Notes: a model not told the origin generated them from the sequence alone. A stretch of DNA of 64,000 bases from Paenibacillus terrigena DSM 21567 (GCF_000374845.1 NZ_KB895428.1:1-64000); one strand, 5' to 3'; counted from the stretch's first letter, positions 1 through 8,034 are shown. Translations and numbers: made by a program.

Positions 1-224
1 AACTTCGTTTTAGGCCGTCCTTTGTGGAAAGTGTTCTGTCCACGACCATCTTCTAACGAAACTCCTTTTTGAGACTTCTTAACCCAAACGAGCACCTGAC
101 ATTTACTACGTATATTCAATTGCTTCGCTACTTCTCGAGAACTTACCCCTGACTCATAAAGTCGAATGGCTTCGTTTTTTAATTGTTCCGTGTATTGGAT
201 GAATACTTGTCCTTTTTTTGCCAT
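1..224 (-). CDS. IS3-family transposase OrfA (helix-turn-helix), 3' end outside window
   Basis: The first 74 codons of a transposase OrfA are present, starting at the ATG at 222-224 (MAKKGQVFIQYTEQ) behind a GGAGGGG-type ribosome-binding site. The peptide contains the typical OrfA helix-turn-helix in which residues around ESGVSSREVAKQLNI form the recognition part, followed by a basic segment. In IS3 elements OrfA binds the terminal inverted repeats and is joined to the DDE transposase OrfB by programmed -1 frameshifting; that region is not visible here. The reading frame is open to base 1, so there is no sign of decay in the part seen. The family call rests on the HTH pattern and the terminus, not on an alignment. 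Confidence 0.7.
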   Translation of the reverse strand, partial: MAKKGQVFIQYTEQLKNEAIRLYESGVSSREVAKQLNIRSKCQVLVWVKKSQKGVSLEDGRGQNTFHKGRPKTK

Positions 225-291
225 GAAAAATCCCCTCCGGTTGCAGCGTTCAAGTCCATTGTACCAGTGGACTTTTCTTCACTGTCAACCA
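1..291 (-). mobile_element. IS3-family insertion sequence, left part only
   Basis: The window opens inside an insertion sequence whose orfA reads leftward. The probable terminus is at about 291, where the minus strand reads TGGTTGACAGTGAAG; IS3-family ends start with TG. Between the terminus and orfA there is a perfect 7-bp inverted repeat (AAGTCCA at 252-258, TGGACTT at 268-274) that may belong to the subterminal transposase-binding region. The other end, orfB and the target duplication lie outside the window, so the element cannot be named or judged intact. Confidence 0.6.
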
Positions 292-583
292 TAAGGGGAT
301 AATATCAGAAGCGGCGGTATTTTGATTAATCCTTTTATTGTATGAAAAATAAAATGAGTTTGATGTTTTCAGCCGAGGTGATTCTTTATTCAAACAATTG
401 TCTGTTTAACAGTATCCTTATTCTTCCTTGTATGTCTCTGAATCCTACAAGCCATATTATTTTTGTTAACTAATTGGTTTGCTCAAGCCGGCCTTGAACA
501 TTTCGCTTTAGCAACTCAAAATCAGGATGCAATGAAATAGAAAGAAAACGATTAACATACAATATGACTGGAGGAACATCAAA

Positions 584-802
584 ATGGCACAACAAATTGA
601 TACAAATTCTTTGAAAAAGGCGGAAGCAGTCACATCTATCGCTAAAGACCTTATTACACAAGCCATTGAGCAATCTGCTTCAAATCAAATTCTTTGTGAA
701 GAAGCTCTAAAACAAGCTGCTAACGAAATCAAACAAGCTCAAACTATGATCAGTCAAGTACAATCGGCGTTTCAAACAGACAAAGCTCAACAATCAAAGT
801 AA
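584..802 (+). CDS. Small helical protein of unknown function
   Basis: A 72-residue protein starts at the ATG at 584, 8 nt after a GGAGGA ribosome-binding site at 570-575. It is rich in Ala, Gln, Lys and Glu, has no membrane segment or signal peptide, and reads as two or three amphipathic helices (residues 8-35 and 38-66). One Cys is present at residue 38. I do not recognise a family. It stands alone between an IS3 end and a terminator at 876-904, so it is probably monocistronic. The good ribosome-binding site and downstream terminator support a real gene. Confidence 0.6.
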   Translation: MAQQIDTNSLKKAEAVTSIAKDLITQAIEQSASNQILCEEALKQAANEIKQAQTMISQVQSAFQTDKAQQSK

Positions 803-875
803 CTTGTACCTGTAAACTGAAACCTAAAGAATAACTTAAGTCGTGGGTTTCCTCAGACTACACCGAGACAGTGAT

Positions 876-904
876 AGAGTTGAGATTATTCTCAACTCTT
901 TTTA
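876..904 (+). terminator. Rho-independent terminator of the small helical gene
   Basis: A perfect 9-bp stem (AGAGTTGAG at 876-884, CTCAACTCT at 891-899) with a 6-nt loop is followed by a run of T. It lies 74 bp after the stop of the 584-802 gene. Confidence 0.8.
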
Positions 905-1037
905 CATGAAAAAATCTTGATTCGCTGCTGCTACTGCAGTTTCGAAGCAAAATCCTTTAACTCCTACCTATGAATTAGAACCCTTTAAATTGCGGCAATA
1001 CACACGTCTCAAAGAGGGAATTAACTAATATGTCTAT

Positions 1038-1073
1038 AAAAAAGGAACACCGTAAATTATGCTACAGTGCTCC
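1038..1073 (-). terminator. Rho-independent terminator of rpmJ
   Basis: Read leftward, an 11-bp stem with two or three G-U pairs (arms 1044-1054 and 1063-1073, 8-nt loop) is followed by six or more U (the A-run at 1038-1043). It sits 15 bp beyond the rpmJ stop codon. Confidence 0.8.
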
Positions 1074-1087
1074 ATGGAGTTAGAGGA

Positions 1088-1201
1088 TTAACCTTGTCTT
1101 TGCTTGTGTTTGGTATTCTCACAGATAACCATGACGGTCCTATTTCTTCTAATGGTTTTACATTTTTCACAAATAGGTTTTACAGATGGTCTAACTTTCA
1201 T
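1088..1201 (-). CDS. rpmJ: 50S ribosomal protein L36 (zinc-binding type), isolated copy
   Basis: A 37-residue protein beginning [14 protein letters not shown] is encoded from the ATG at 1199-1201 to the TAA at 1088-1090. It matches L36 along its whole length. The four zinc ligands of the C+ form are present: C11, C14, C27 and H32. L36 binds 23S rRNA in the large subunit. A GAGG-rich ribosome-binding site (AAGGAGGGG) stands just upstream, and a terminator follows. In Bacillales the usual rpmJ lies in the large S10-spc-alpha ribosomal operon next to infA and rpsM; here the gene is alone beside an IS element, so it is either a second copy or a relocated one. Residue 16 is Thr and residue 20 Asn, where the canonical operon copy typically has Val and Gly/Lys; this hints at a paralogue. 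Confidence 0.9.
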   Translation of the reverse strand: MKVRPSVKPICEKCKTIRRNRTVMVICENTKHKQRQG

Positions 1202-1514
1202 TAGAAGCCCCTCCTTGCCAGATTACTTTAATCAGCAATCTGCCCTTTATCAGTATAGAAATGAGTATATGAAATGAATATATGTATATAGTATATTATT
1301 CTATGATGATATATCAATTGATAATCACTGGAAATGAAGGAATGACATCAGATGTGGTCGGATTTCGAATAAAAGGACGAGCAACACATAAAGGTGAAAT
1401 CCCCCTTTGCATTACTCATCCTCCAATATCCAATCGCAAAGATTGATCCAGGATTCCCGGAAGCTAGTCGAGTCTTATAATGGCCCAGATCAATGACTGA
1501 ACTCGAGCTTTTTT
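1202..1514. other. Intergenic region between rpmJ and the bacteriocin cluster
   Basis: No gene is seen in these 313 bp. The right part of the rpmJ leader (1202-1240) can fold as a short hairpin just ahead of the ribosome-binding site (CAGATT pairing with AATCTG on the minus strand). A weak rightward hairpin with a T-run lies near 1465-1515 but the stem is imperfect and no rightward gene ends there. The AT-rich stretch 1255-1330 probably carries the rpmJ promoter; I could not pick a convincing -35/-10 pair. Confidence 0.5.
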
Positions 1515-3107
1515 TTAACGGCTCAAACTGCCCGCCAACCGCAATCGTTGACGATAGGGACCGACCGGTATAAAAATCAGCCCTGTTTCATCCCTGGAAT
1601 CCGTCCGATAAAGCGCATCGCTGTCATTAGCGTCAAACCCGAGAAGCGGACGCCCGCCCATCCCGAGGGCGGATGCCGCCAGCAATAATCGGTGCACGAG
1701 CATCCCGGCTTCCATTTGCAGAATGCGGTATCCCCGCTTGCCGAGCTGCGACTGAAAGAAACTCCTCTCCCCTGCCACATGAAAGCTGAGCGGCACTTGA
1801 AACAAATTGATATTGGGAAGCGACATTCCCTCCTGCATCCGTTGCCTGTGATCTCCTAGACATACTGGCTGCAGCGCGTGTGCGGCGCCATCGTACCGAT
1901 AAGCGCCGTCCGGAATGTCTTCGACCCCGTAGAAGCAGCCATACAGGCATACACGGGGTTCCGCCTCCTCCTGTAGTCCATCCAGGTCGTTGCGATACGA
2001 GAAGGAAGCCGTCGCTTCCCGAAGCAGAGCTGCAAGCTGGGAGAGACCAATCGGCTTCAAGACAAATTCCGTCTCGGGTGAGAACCGGTTGCGGCAAACC
2101 GTCGCCAAATCATACGACAAGCGATCTACAGGCGGCAGAGGCAGTGCGAGCGCTTCATCCGAGATTGCTTGTTCATCCTTCTGGATCTGTCGAAACAATT
2201 GCGTCGAATCCAGTCGGGACGCTTCGCTCATCCGAAGCAGCATCGGATAATCTACGATCTTCTGCGACCTGACATAGTGATCATGCCTGACTGGCGACAA
2301 CTCCCGGCATAGCTCAGAGGCGAAAATCGTTTCCTCATCCTCGTTCCCGTTGGCCATCCACCTGAACGCCGGCTCCGTAGATAGGGGGATAACCGCATAC
2401 ACGCTCTCCTCTTGTTCCGATAGTCCGAGCAGATAATTGACGGCTTGATCGAGAAATTGAAAATGCACGCCAGACGAAAATCCGAATCGTTTCGCGACTT
2501 CGAGCATCTGTCCGATCAGAACGCCAGCGTCCAGTCCCTGCAGCCGATAGGCAAAATTATTGTATTTGTAAAAATTCTTCCAGTATACCGTAGATACGAA
2601 GGCAGCGCCGAAGCAACCGTTCGCGTCACAGCGATTCCCGAGTGACTTCGCCAAATATTCGTCATAATTTCCTTCGCGCAGCAACACCAACCGATGATGC
2701 GCCGCATCGTAATGGTATACGCCGGCAGGCAATTCGCCAAGCTTCAAATAGAGATACATTTCGCTCGGATATAACCCGCCTCCGGAAGGAACGAAGCGCC
2801 GGCACATCTGCAAGACGCCTCCCAATTCTTCCGTTGTATCCCGCTCCATAACGGATTGGGTCAATTGCGCAAGCCCGAATACATAGTAGAGGAAATGTCC
2901 GATATCGCGAAGGCTTGGTACACCGGTCGAATCCCTGCCTTCGAGCGTTGCCGGCACTTCCCTGGATAGCGGAAACATCGGTAATCCGCGATAAAGCTTG
3001 TAAGGAAGCGGCGCGTCATCCCAATCTGTCTCCCAATCCAAGGGCTTGACTTTATCCGGGTCATATTGCAAACGGTGAAGAAAAACTTCCAGATTCATCT
3101 GACTCAT
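1515..3107 (-). CDS. SagB/McbC-type peptide dehydrogenase of the azole bacteriocin cluster
   Basis: This 530-residue protein belongs to the nitroreductase-fold SagB family, FMN-dependent enzymes that oxidise azolines to thiazoles/oxazoles on RiPP precursors. It contains two nitroreductase-like halves: the first around residues 85-255 (RFVPSGGGLYPSEMYLYL, a flavin-site motif; YRLQGLDAGVLIGQM), the second around 370-525 (YRILQMEAGMLVHRLLLAA, GMGGRPLLGFD). This tandem arrangement and length are typical of the SagB proteins in Bacillus azole bacteriocin loci. I place the start at ATG 3107 because AGGGAGGAA lies 5 nt upstream; a longer reading from a TTG at 3128 would put the ribosome-binding site inside the gene. 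It is the last gene of the leftward operon, 43 bp after the cyclodehydratase gene. No flavin-binding residue is obviously lost, but I cannot check this by alignment. Confidence 0.85.
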   Translation of the reverse strand: MSQMNLEVFLHRLQYDPDKVKPLDWETDWDDAPLPYKLYRGLPMFPLSREVPATLEGRDSTGVPSLRDIGHFLYYVFGLAQLTQSVMERDTTEELGGVLQMCRRFVPSGGGLYPSEMYLYLKLGELPAGVYHYDAAHHRLVLLREGNYDEYLAKSLGNRCDANGCFGAAFVSTVYWKNFYKYNNFAYRLQGLDAGVLIGQMLEVAKRFGFSSGVHFQFLDQAVNYLLGLSEQEESVYAVIPLSTEPAFRWMANGNEDEETIFASELCRELSPVRHDHYVRSQKIVDYPMLLRMSEASRLDSTQLFRQIQKDEQAISDEALALPLPPVDRLSYDLATVCRNRFSPETEFVLKPIGLSQLAALLREATASFSYRNDLDGLQEEAEPRVCLYGCFYGVEDIPDGAYRYDGAAHALQPVCLGDHRQRMQEGMSLPNINLFQVPLSFHVAGERSFFQSQLGKRGYRILQMEAGMLVHRLLLAASALGMGGRPLLGFDANDSDALYRTDSRDETGLIFIPVGPYRQRLRLAGSLSR

Positions 3108-3150
3108 CGCTTTCCTCCCTGGCTTCAATCACTCGGTCCATAAGCCGTAT

Positions 3151-5100
3151 TTATGGGAACGGGTGCGGATATGGATTAAGCTGCTCGGGCGACAAAGGCT
3201 CCAGCGAATAAGAGAGCTCCGCAGGGACCCTGAGCACTCTATCCAGTCCCGTCAAACGGATGAGATGCTGCCCGAACGTCATCGGCAGCATGCCAGGAAT
3301 GAGCACTTTCACACAATGTAGTCCGTTGCGACGTGTCTCCGGAGTCGTCTGGTCGACCACGATCACTTCAAGATTCAATTGGCGAAAAACATGCAGCATG
3401 GCCTTCAAATCATCGGTCAGATCGGCGTTCCAGCCCCTCGGTTCAAATGCTTCGGCGAACGATTGCATCGGACGATCGTCATTCAGCAGAAAATCGAGCC
3501 GTTCCTCCGCCTGTTTCAACCCGTACAACATAGAGTGGTCCTCCATCTGAACGACCTGGTACGGATCGTGAATCATCCGTTCATACTGCTGACGGTTTTC
3601 CTCGAATTTCTCGCTGACCGTAAGCAGCATGCCCGCCACCTCGTGGATCGCGCTCTTCGCCGCGCGGATCGGATCCGGGTGAGCGCCCGCAGCGCAAATG
3701 AGGTTCACACCCCGCTCTTTCTTGTTTTTCGCGAGCGCCCACACGCTCGGTATACCGTGCTCCATTGTCGATTTATACAAATGCACCTCATAGCCCGCCA
3801 CAGTCTCCAAACGATCCGTCATCCATCGCAATTCCCGGTCCTGGACCGAACGGTGGTCCAGGCGCGGCAGGGGCAGCCGCGCATACCAGGTCATGAGGAA
3901 GGAGTCGCGCTCTACCACTTCCAGCATCCCATAGAAGATCGCTTCCTCCAGACTGCCGCCCAGCGCGCAGCCATTGGACGTTTCGTAGACGAATCCGTGA
4001 CCGCAGCCCGAACTGTAATAAGCCAGCAGTTCTGGTACGAGAATCGGACGCTGCTGCAGGAATGAATAGCCCCATACCCAATCGATCGGCCGCTCGGGAT
4101 CGAATGGCTTGAACGGGAAGTCGGAGCGTTCATACTGTTCCTTCGCATGGACGCCTACGCGGAGAGGATCGAGTGCCTGGTCCTGCACATTGCGGTAACT
4201 ATCATGAACGACGGATCGTTTGCCGCGGGGCGACAGACCGCAATAACGCTCCAATCCCTCCAGGATGGCTGTCATTTCGCTATCCGCATAGCAGTGTGTC
4301 CGACCTGCGCAAGCCTCATCACCGCCAAACAAGGGCAAATTGATACTCGCATCGGCGAATGGGGACACAAGGTCAACCATTTTCCCGTTCAGAAAACCGG
4401 TCCTAGCATCCAGGTATTCTTTGGCCAAAACATTATTCAGCTCATCCATCGAACGGCTGCGATACGTTTCGTCGCTGATTTTCAGGCTTGGCTGCAACGC
4501 AACGCGGGCCGTCTCCGCATCGTCTTCAGGTAATGAGCCGCAGACTGGACATAGCGGATCAGGCAGGAAGAAGTGCGACGAGCTTTTCAACGTACGCAGA
4601 TCGATCAAGTACATCCGGCCTTCCATCTCCGGCTGCCCGCCCTCTAGAATCTTCACGGCTTCTGCCGCAACAAGGCATGCCACCTGCAATATTCCCGAGC
4701 GTGACGCCCAAGCGTCCCGGGCGATTCCTCCCTGCGACGCCAGATTCTGCTGTAGGTCCCACGATTCCCTGCGGTCGCTTCCTGCCAGCAGGAGCCGGGT
4801 ATCCGCGCATTGCGAGCATCCTTGCCCCTCCGGACGAACCAGCGGACCGACAATCCCTTCTCCGAATGCAACAAAACCTCGCAGCCAGGGCATTCCCGAC
4901 TGTCGGAACCGCTCCTCCGCCGCAAGATGAACGGAAGGATCCCATGCATCGTTCAACACCAGCGCCAAGTCACCCGTTATCGCCTCTCCAGATTCCATGC
5001 TCTTCTGCCGAATCAGCCGATAGCGGTCATCGGCAGACAATTGCTTGCTTACCAAATCCGCGAGCTGTCCTTCCCCAATGACCGTCACAATCGCGCTCAA
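3151..5100 (-). CDS. Fused azoline cyclodehydratase (E1-like C domain plus YcaO D domain)
   Basis: The 649-residue enzyme installs azolines by ATP-dependent cyclodehydration of Cys (and possibly Ser/Thr) in the precursor core. The N-terminal ~200 residues are the truncated E1/ThiF-like partner domain with a structural zinc site of two Cys pairs (C95/C98 in GCSQC and C184/C187 in CPVCG). The rest is a YcaO domain, with the ATP/Mg-binding stretches SEMTAILEGLERYCG, GGSLEEAIFYGMLEVVERD and AKSAIHEVAGML. The C-terminus ends NPYPHPFP, the proline-rich tail typical of azoline-forming YcaO enzymes. Translation starts at TTG 5098-5100, behind GGAGGAG, and overlaps the stop of the preceding F-protein gene in TTGA, indicating translational coupling. 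The architecture corresponds to the HcaD type of heterocycloanthracin clusters. Confidence 0.9.
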   Translation of the reverse strand: MSAIVTVIGEGQLADLVSKQLSADDRYRLIRQKSMESGEAITGDLALVLNDAWDPSVHLAAEERFRQSGMPWLRGFVAFGEGIVGPLVRPEGQGCSQCADTRLLLAGSDRRESWDLQQNLASQGGIARDAWASRSGILQVACLVAAEAVKILEGGQPEMEGRMYLIDLRTLKSSSHFFLPDPLCPVCGSLPEDDAETARVALQPSLKISDETYRSRSMDELNNVLAKEYLDARTGFLNGKMVDLVSPFADASINLPLFGGDEACAGRTHCYADSEMTAILEGLERYCGLSPRGKRSVVHDSYRNVQDQALDPLRVGVHAKEQYERSDFPFKPFDPERPIDWVWGYSFLQQRPILVPELLAYYSSGCGHGFVYETSNGCALGGSLEEAIFYGMLEVVERDSFLMTWYARLPLPRLDHRSVQDRELRWMTDRLETVAGYEVHLYKSTMEHGIPSVWALAKNKKERGVNLICAAGAHPDPIRAAKSAIHEVAGMLLTVSEKFEENRQQYERMIHDPYQVVQMEDHSMLYGLKQAEERLDFLLNDDRPMQSFAEAFEPRGWNADLTDDLKAMLHVFRQLNLEVIVVDQTTPETRRNGLHCVKVLIPGMLPMTFGQHLIRLTGLDRVLRVPAELSYSLEPLSPEQLNPYPHPFP

Positions 5101-7055
5101 TGCGTCTCCTCCTCTCGCAGCGACACGCCAAATACACCTGCCAACTCTTCTTTCATAAACGGTTCTATCGACAAATCAACGACCGCGATCCGCTTACGGT
5201 TCAATTGCAGGATCTGCTGGACGGACTGCAGCGTCATGCCGTATTCCGACTCATCGAAGCTGGGAATCGTCAGATTCTGCGGTAAAGCATCTTCCACCTT
5301 GACCGATGAGCGCTCCAGGATTTGTGCTTGGATGTCCGCCGCATCGTTTTGGATTTTCATCAGCGCCTGTCGGAGCGCTTCTCGCAGCGCCATCGTGCGG
5401 TTGACTCCGACTCCGCCGTACCAGTACCCGTTCGTACCTACCCAGACGACCGGGAAACCCGCCGCTTCTTGCCCTAGTCCGATTACCGGGGCGTCCCGCA
5501 TCGTAGTCAATGCGCGCAAGTAATAGTCGCAAAGTTCATCCTCAACCTTGCTTAGCTTGATTCGATAAACGGAGGGCATACTAGATTCGGAACGGCTTTT
5601 CAGTTCCTCGAACAGACATTTCTGCAGTCCGCGGAAGACCGCTTCCGCGACTGTCTCTCCCGCTCCGATCCCTACATATTCATCTGGCTGCGAATCGAGT
5701 TGGCTTGCGGATTCCGGCTCCGCAGGTTTGGACGCCTTCAGAACCCCGGCCAGTCGCGACACGTACGACTCGATACCGGTCAAGCCCGCTTCCTTCCTGG
5801 ATTCATGGTGCGTCATTCCCGAACAGACGATCTGCGGCAGCAGCTCGGCGGGACCTTCCGACAGCGGGTCGACTGCCTGGACGCGACACTGCGAGAGCGG
5901 AAGCTGCTTCGAGTCCCCTTCCTCCCAACGGTGAAGAATACCGGTCTCTGCCGAAGTTAAGCGATTGAAATAGGAGAGGAGACGGTCTACTCCCTGCCTC
6001 TCCGTACGCTGATCGATCGGCAGGTCGAACAGATCTGTAGGATCGGCCGGATGAAAACCCTTGACCAGTGGATGAGGAAGTAACGAATGCCATTCGCCCT
6101 CTAATGTTTCCGGATTCAGCAGAAACAACTTTCCGTTCAATTCCGAAGCTGTCGTCCCCGTTACAGTCTTAAGCCATTCGAATACGACCACATTCGCGAG
6201 CATGGCTTCTGACGTACTAGAGACGTCAGTCGCCCGCTCCTCATCGCCAAGGGCGGTTCGGTGAACCCTGCGCCATGCGGATTCGAAGCAGACGTCCGAA
6301 TCCGGGTGTACCAACGGCCCTACTATGCCCGCATGCTGCAAGTAGATGGCAGGCAGCAGTATCTTCTTCGCATCCTTGCAGGCAGCATGCAGTGCTCTGA
6401 GCTCTCCGGGATCGTCATCCTGAGCGACGTAGAGAACGGAGTCCGCCAATCGTACGACTTCCGGCCAATCGAGGGAGCCGTCATGCGACGGAAAGATCTC
6501 CTCAATCTCGGTCTCGGAGTCCGATACCCGCGCGGTCGCTGTCAGCTCGGAGATCCGCTGGCGATCCGTGGTCGCCGGGTTCGTGATTAACATTCGAAAC
6601 CGGGGCAATCCAGATTCCAACAAAGCCGCAACTAGCGAGACAAATATCGGACCGGAACCGACCGCAATCGGATTAGCCTGCCGATAGGTTTGAAAGCGGT
6701 GAGCGCCCGAACCGCCCAAACTGTCCAGAAATTCGATCTGTGAGGCATATTTCCGTTCGATCACTTCCGAGAGGCTGTGCGTATGGTCTTGACTAGTATC
6801 CCGGACAAAGCCGTTACTCAGCAGTACTTCCGCGATTTCATAAACCCGTACCCTGTACAGTTCCGGCAGCCCGTCCGTCAGATCGGCCATGGAATAATTT
6901 CCACTCCACATAGGCATCAATTTTTCGATCCATTGATCGATCATGTCGCCTTCCATTCGGAACGAACCTGTATTATTGCGAAAATAGACGCCTCCATTCG
7001 AATCGGGGAGAAAGAACGTATCCCCTTTCACTTTCAAACGCATAGAAGGATTCAA
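5097..7055 (-). CDS. F protein: ocin-ThiF-like leader-peptide-binding partner (bacteriocin maturation protein)
   Basis: The 652-residue protein corresponds to the family annotated as thiazole-containing bacteriocin maturation protein, known from heterocycloanthracin loci as the F protein. Such proteins bind the precursor leader and present it to the fused cyclodehydratase. The N-terminal ~85 residues resemble a winged-helix recognition element (GGVYFRNNTGSFRM, then LPELYRVRVYEIAEVLLSNGF); an E1-like Rossmann region follows (IAVGSGPIFVSLVAALLESG) up to about residue 345, and the C-terminal third is unassigned. I choose the TTG start at 7053-7055: AAGGAGG at 7065-7071 is 9 nt upstream. A longer frame up to 7178 is only open because it translates three DNA hairpin repeats, which is not credible as protein. 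The stop overlaps the next start by 4 nt. Confidence 0.85.
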   Translation of the reverse strand: MNPSMRLKVKGDTFFLPDSNGGVYFRNNTGSFRMEGDMIDQWIEKLMPMWSGNYSMADLTDGLPELYRVRVYEIAEVLLSNGFVRDTSQDHTHSLSEVIERKYASQIEFLDSLGGSGAHRFQTYRQANPIAVGSGPIFVSLVAALLESGLPRFRMLITNPATTDRQRISELTATARVSDSETEIEEIFPSHDGSLDWPEVVRLADSVLYVAQDDDPGELRALHAACKDAKKILLPAIYLQHAGIVGPLVHPDSDVCFESAWRRVHRTALGDEERATDVSSTSEAMLANVVVFEWLKTVTGTTASELNGKLFLLNPETLEGEWHSLLPHPLVKGFHPADPTDLFDLPIDQRTERQGVDRLLSYFNRLTSAETGILHRWEEGDSKQLPLSQCRVQAVDPLSEGPAELLPQIVCSGMTHHESRKEAGLTGIESYVSRLAGVLKASKPAEPESASQLDSQPDEYVGIGAGETVAEAVFRGLQKCLFEELKSRSESSMPSVYRIKLSKVEDELCDYYLRALTTMRDAPVIGLGQEAAGFPVVWVGTNGYWYGGVGVNRTMALREALRQALMKIQNDAADIQAQILERSSVKVEDALPQNLTIPSFDESEYGMTLQSVQQILQLNRKRIAVVDLSIEPFMKEELAGVFGVSLREEETH

Positions 7056-7064
7056 GTTTTTATT

Positions 7065-7071
7065 CCTCCTT
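7065..7071 (-). promoter_or_regulatory. Ribosome-binding site fixing the F-protein TTG start
   Basis: On the minus strand AAGGAGG lies 9 nt ahead of TTG 7055 and 21 nt ahead of the next in-frame ATG (7043). Spacing favours the TTG. The site abuts the first hairpin of the repeat array at 7073, so hairpin folding could affect its access. Confidence 0.75.
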
Positions 7072-7072
7072 A

Positions 7073-7176
7073 AGGTTTTGCCTCCGGCAAAACCACTTCG
7101 TAAGCACAAACTTAGGTTTTGCCTCCGGCAAAACCACTTCGTAAGCATAAACTTAGGTTTTGCCGGAGGCAAAACC
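7073..7176. repeat. Three 22-bp hairpin repeats with 41-bp period in the leader of the F-protein gene
   Basis: Copies lie at 7073-7094, 7114-7135 and 7155-7176, each containing the perfect stem GGTTTTGCC / GGCAAAACC with a 3-nt loop. Copies one and two are separated from the next by a near-identical 19-bp spacer (ACTTCGTAAGCACAAACTT, with one C/T change). The third copy has the loop GGA instead of TCC, that is, the palindrome is inverted. They lie between the precursor terminator and the F-protein ribosome-binding site, so the operon mRNA would carry three stable hairpins just before the start. Confidence 0.9.
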
Positions 7177-7250
7177 ATATTGTACGCAGGGCTTCGTTTT
7201 CCCCTCTTTTTTATGTTATGTAGAGCGGTTTGTCCGTCATGTCTGATATT

Positions 7251-7297
7251 AAAAAAGGAACAGCCCTGCAGAACGTGACATCTGCAGGGGCATACCT
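7251..7297 (-). terminator. Terminator (partial read-through point) after the bacteriocin precursor
   Basis: On the minus strand, a core 9-bp GC-rich stem (CCCTGCAGA / TCTGCAGGG, at 7281-7289 and 7264-7272) extends to 17 pairs with two mismatches (7257-7297) and is followed by six U (7251-7256). It sits 32 bp after the precursor stop and before the modification genes. In RiPP operons such a site lets the precursor be made in excess over the enzymes; that role is inferred. Confidence 0.85.
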
Positions 7298-7328
7298 TTT
7301 ACTGATCACCAAGCGGGCTTTTCGTTAC

Positions 7329-7577
7329 TCAGCGGCAGCGAGCGCAACTTCCACAACGTACGCAGTTACTGCAGCGGGAGCAGTTGAAGCAGTTGCTGCA
7401 GCGGGAACAGTTACTACATGAACAAAAACCGCCGCCGCAAAAGCCGACGCAAAAAAAGCAAATGCCAACACATAACCGGGAATCCCCCGGACCGGTCTGA
7501 CCCGACGTATGCGCCATCCCCGTCGAATTGAACTGGCCGACTTTCAAGTTTTGCAGATCCTTCTGGAAATCACCCAT
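7329..7577 (-). CDS. Heterocycloanthracin/sonorensin-type bacteriocin precursor
   Basis: The 82-residue peptide has a leader of about 34 residues (MGDFQKDLQNLKVGQFNSTG, ending near PGDSR) and a C-terminal core with 15 cysteines. Most are spaced as C-x-x-C repeats in which x is mainly Ser, Asn, Arg or Gly; the first part is hydrophobic (IC FFC VGFC). The leader motif around LQNLKVGQFNSTGM fits the known Bacillus family in which the leader is recognised by the F protein and the Cys residues become thiazoles. The start ATG at 7577 follows GGAGGG. The gene is immediately upstream of its modification genes and separated from them by a strong terminator. The final number of azoles and the leader cleavage site cannot be read from sequence. 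No exporter, leader protease or immunity gene is adjacent. Confidence 0.92.
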   Translation of the reverse strand: MGDFQKDLQNLKVGQFNSTGMAHTSGQTGPGDSRLCVGICFFCVGFCGGGFCSCSNCSRCSNCFNCSRCSNCVRCGSCARCR

Positions 7578-7751
7578 TCTATACCCTCCATATCATTCAT
7601 ATCGCTGTCTCTGCATGGGGCAATCGATTTACGAGAATGTTTAGATCTGGATTCGACCGGCATGCTGCCCATCCCCATTATCGACTAGATATTTTATGTA
7701 ATTGGATTCGCTAGCGTTCCTATGACAACCGACTATAAATAGAGGTGTATC

Positions 7752-7865
7752 GTGGGGAATATTCGTGAAAGCTACGATCAAGAGTATAAACGTAAGATGG
7801 TTGAATATATGGAATCAACGGTCTACTCTCTGCTAAATCCTAACTTCTCATTTATTACGATATGA
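7752..7865 (+). pseudogene. Possible transposase OrfA remnant
   Basis: A GTG-started frame of 37 codons opens as GNIRESYDQEYKRKMVEY, which resembles the N-terminus of IS3-type OrfA proteins, then loses similarity and stops at 7863-7865. An AGAGGTG sequence precedes the start. If correct, this is the 5' scar of a second, lost insertion sequence. The similarity is short and the call is tentative. Confidence 0.35.
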
Positions 7866-7976
7866 TTTAATTTATCATTTAGTTTGAAGAGTAATTCGAC
7901 TGGACTTCCTTCGTGAAGAACCATTTCCGAAACTGCTTTTCTAGTGACCAGAACCAGAAAAAATACAGCGATATAT

Positions 7977-8019
7977 AAAGCCAAAGCCACTCCTGAAACG
8001 ATGGAGTGGCTTTGGCTTT
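7977..8019. terminator. Long perfect hairpin, probable bidirectional terminator
   Basis: A perfect 17-bp stem (7977-7993 paired with 8003-8019) with a 9-nt loop is built of AAAGCC-type repeats. It lies just beyond the stop of a VOC remnant read leftward. T-rich flanks are modest on both sides. Confidence 0.6.
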
Positions 8020-8034
8020 GGCTTTGTATCCCAA

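Noticed and set aside
3260-5081. Several long rightward frames (up to 228 codons) opposite the cyclodehydratase gene
   Set aside because: They lie antisense to a gene with clear motifs, lack ribosome-binding sites and have low-complexity Arg/Ser/Pro-rich products, as expected of shadows in GC-richer DNA.
7073-7176. CRISPR-like repeat
   Set aside because: Only three units, spacers are near-identical rather than unique, and no cas gene is near.
7056-7178. N-terminal extension of the F protein
   Set aside because: It is the translation of three DNA hairpin repeats, whereas a well-spaced ribosome-binding site supports the TTG at 7055.
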